The notes beneath the pieces are model-generated. The model saw only the letters and a program-made list of their open reading frames with translations, searched no databases and was not told where the DNA came from. Below, piece after piece: positions 63,413 through 64,000 of a stretch of DNA of 64,000 bases. Position 1 is the stretch's first letter; every line of letters begins with the position of its first letter. This DNA is from Mesorhizobium sp. RMAD-H1. Its GTDB lineage: Bacteria; Pseudomonadota; Alphaproteobacteria; Rhizobiales; Rhizobiaceae. The stretch lies in NCBI RefSeq assembly GCF_014191375.1, contig NZ_JACHWN010000003.1:310001-374000 (forward strand), in the 5' to 3' direction. The translations under genes were made by a program, and so were the position numbers.

Positions 63413-64000
63413 TTAGACATCGACCTCCCTGATCAGATCGAGCGGGCCGGTCAGCGCCGTTCGAGGCTGAACGAGCTCTGGCCGGATCAGATGAATTTCG
63501 ACAGCAGGGCGTGGCTCTTCCATAATCTCGAAAGCCTTGGCGAGCATGCGTTCGACATCCTGCCGGATCATGAGGACGGGGAAGGGGAGGAAGGAGCCGA
63601 ACGGATCATAGTCGTAGCAGCCGACGACAATATCGGAGAAGGTTTCGTGCGGATGCTGCGCCAGAAAGCGCAGAAGTCCCTCGAAATTGATCGAGGAATT
63701 GATGAAAAGTCCGCGCGGCAACCTGTTTTCGCGGTTGTAGAATGCCTCGAATGCCTTCTGCGACATATCGGGTGAATAGCCTGTCGGCTGAATGCATTCG
63801 TCCGGATCCGCGCCGAGCATTTCCTTCTTGATGTCACGGAACCCCCTTATGCGCTCGTGGCTGGCATGGTCGTTGCGCCCGCCGAACAGGTAGATTTCGT
63901 CCGGACCGAGAGGACCGGTCGCGGAAAGGCGCTGGATGATCGCTTGCGTCAGCATCCGCGCGCCCTCATAATTGTCGCTGATGACCGACGGCGCCTTCGT
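63413..64000 (-). CDS. LacI-family transcriptional regulator, 3' part
   Basis: The C-terminal 195 residues of a LacI-type regulator; the gene begins beyond the window. The visible ligand domain has VISDNYEGARMLTQAI at the window edge, IYLFGGRNDH, FINSSINFEGLLRFL and VGCYDYDPFG, as in LacI proteins responsive to sugars. Translation of the last bases of the window continues the frame through the ATG at 63955. It is convergent with the DUF779 gene. Confidence 0.85.
   Translation of the reverse strand, partial: TKAPSVISDNYEGARMLTQAIIQRLSATGPLGPDEIYLFGGRNDHASHERIRGFRDIKKEMLGADPDECIQPTGYSPDMSQKAFEAFYNRENRLPRGLFINSSINFEGLLRFLAQHPHETFSDIVVGCYDYDPFGSFLPFPVLMIRQDVERMLAKAFEIMEEPRPAVEIHLIRPELVQPRTALTGPLDLIREVDV

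Overview
The window is gene-dense, high-GC DNA from an alphaproteobacterium, most likely a member of the Rhizobiaceae (Rhizobium, Agrobacterium, Ensifer or Shinella type). The evidence is the set of families (many ABC and TRAP importers for sugars and organic acids, cupin-type phosphoglucose isomerase, paired LysR and oxidoreductase genes), a compound palindrome of about 110 bp at 15347-15456 that looks like the rhizobial RIME1 element, and a short GCATG...CATGC repeat at 31041-31083. No rRNA, tRNA, CRISPR array, transposase or phage gene was seen. The gene content is typical of an accessory replicon or a metabolic region of the chromosome.

Layout. 1-390: end of a GH25 muramidase. 399-2043: PcaD-like enol-lactonase and a GntR/FCD regulator. 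2308-7603: a spermidine/putrescine-type ABC importer (ATPase, Tat-exported binding protein, two permeases) ending in an Asp/Glu/hydantoin racemase; a mosaic repeat lies inside this operon. 7611-9566: NarL-type response regulator and cytoplasmic GAF histidine kinase, divergent from a ribose-type ABC importer with an SMP-30 lactonase (9852-15327), followed after the RIME element by a beta-hydroxyacid dehydrogenase (15558-16457). 16498-20225: two LysR-controlled modules, one with a frameshifted NAD(P)H oxidoreductase, one with a glutathione transferase. 20248-22197: a GGDEF-EAL protein.

22305-35960 is the most interesting block. A HexR-like RpiR regulator, an UlaG-like metallo-hydrolase, a 2-hydroxyacid dehydrogenase, an atypical shikimate dehydrogenase paralogue, KDPG aldolase and a cupin phosphoglucose isomerase run leftward. 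A ribose-type ABC importer, FGGY kinase, HAD phosphatase, two SDRs and a GldA-type dehydrogenase run rightward. The shared promoter region holds two sites resembling the HexR consensus, one overlapping a promoter. I read this as a dedicated sugar or polyol uptake and Entner-Doudoroff-linked catabolic regulon whose substrate is unknown.

35973-46750: a DUF2778 envelope protein, an acyltransferase-3/SGNH protein, and three stress or redox modules: LysR with nitroreductase and EamA exporter; an OhrR-like MarR with a chloroperoxidase-like hydrolase; LysR with WrbA and an MFS exporter. 46755-54214: a leftward uronate/aldonate operon (LgoD/RspB-like dehydrogenase, TRAP importer, UxuB, UxuA, GntR) with a perfect palindrome just downstream of its TTGACA box. 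54573-58239: PACE-type membrane protein, class III phosphodiesterase, NUDIX hydrolase and ABC exporter. 58701-64000: S10 carboxypeptidase, an AcoR-like regulator lacking its AAA+ domain, its probable target aldehyde dehydrogenase with DUF779 partner, and the 3' part of a LacI regulator.

A recurring feature is a strong hairpin directly after the binding-protein gene in all four importer operons, which would be expected to raise binding-protein output relative to the membrane components.
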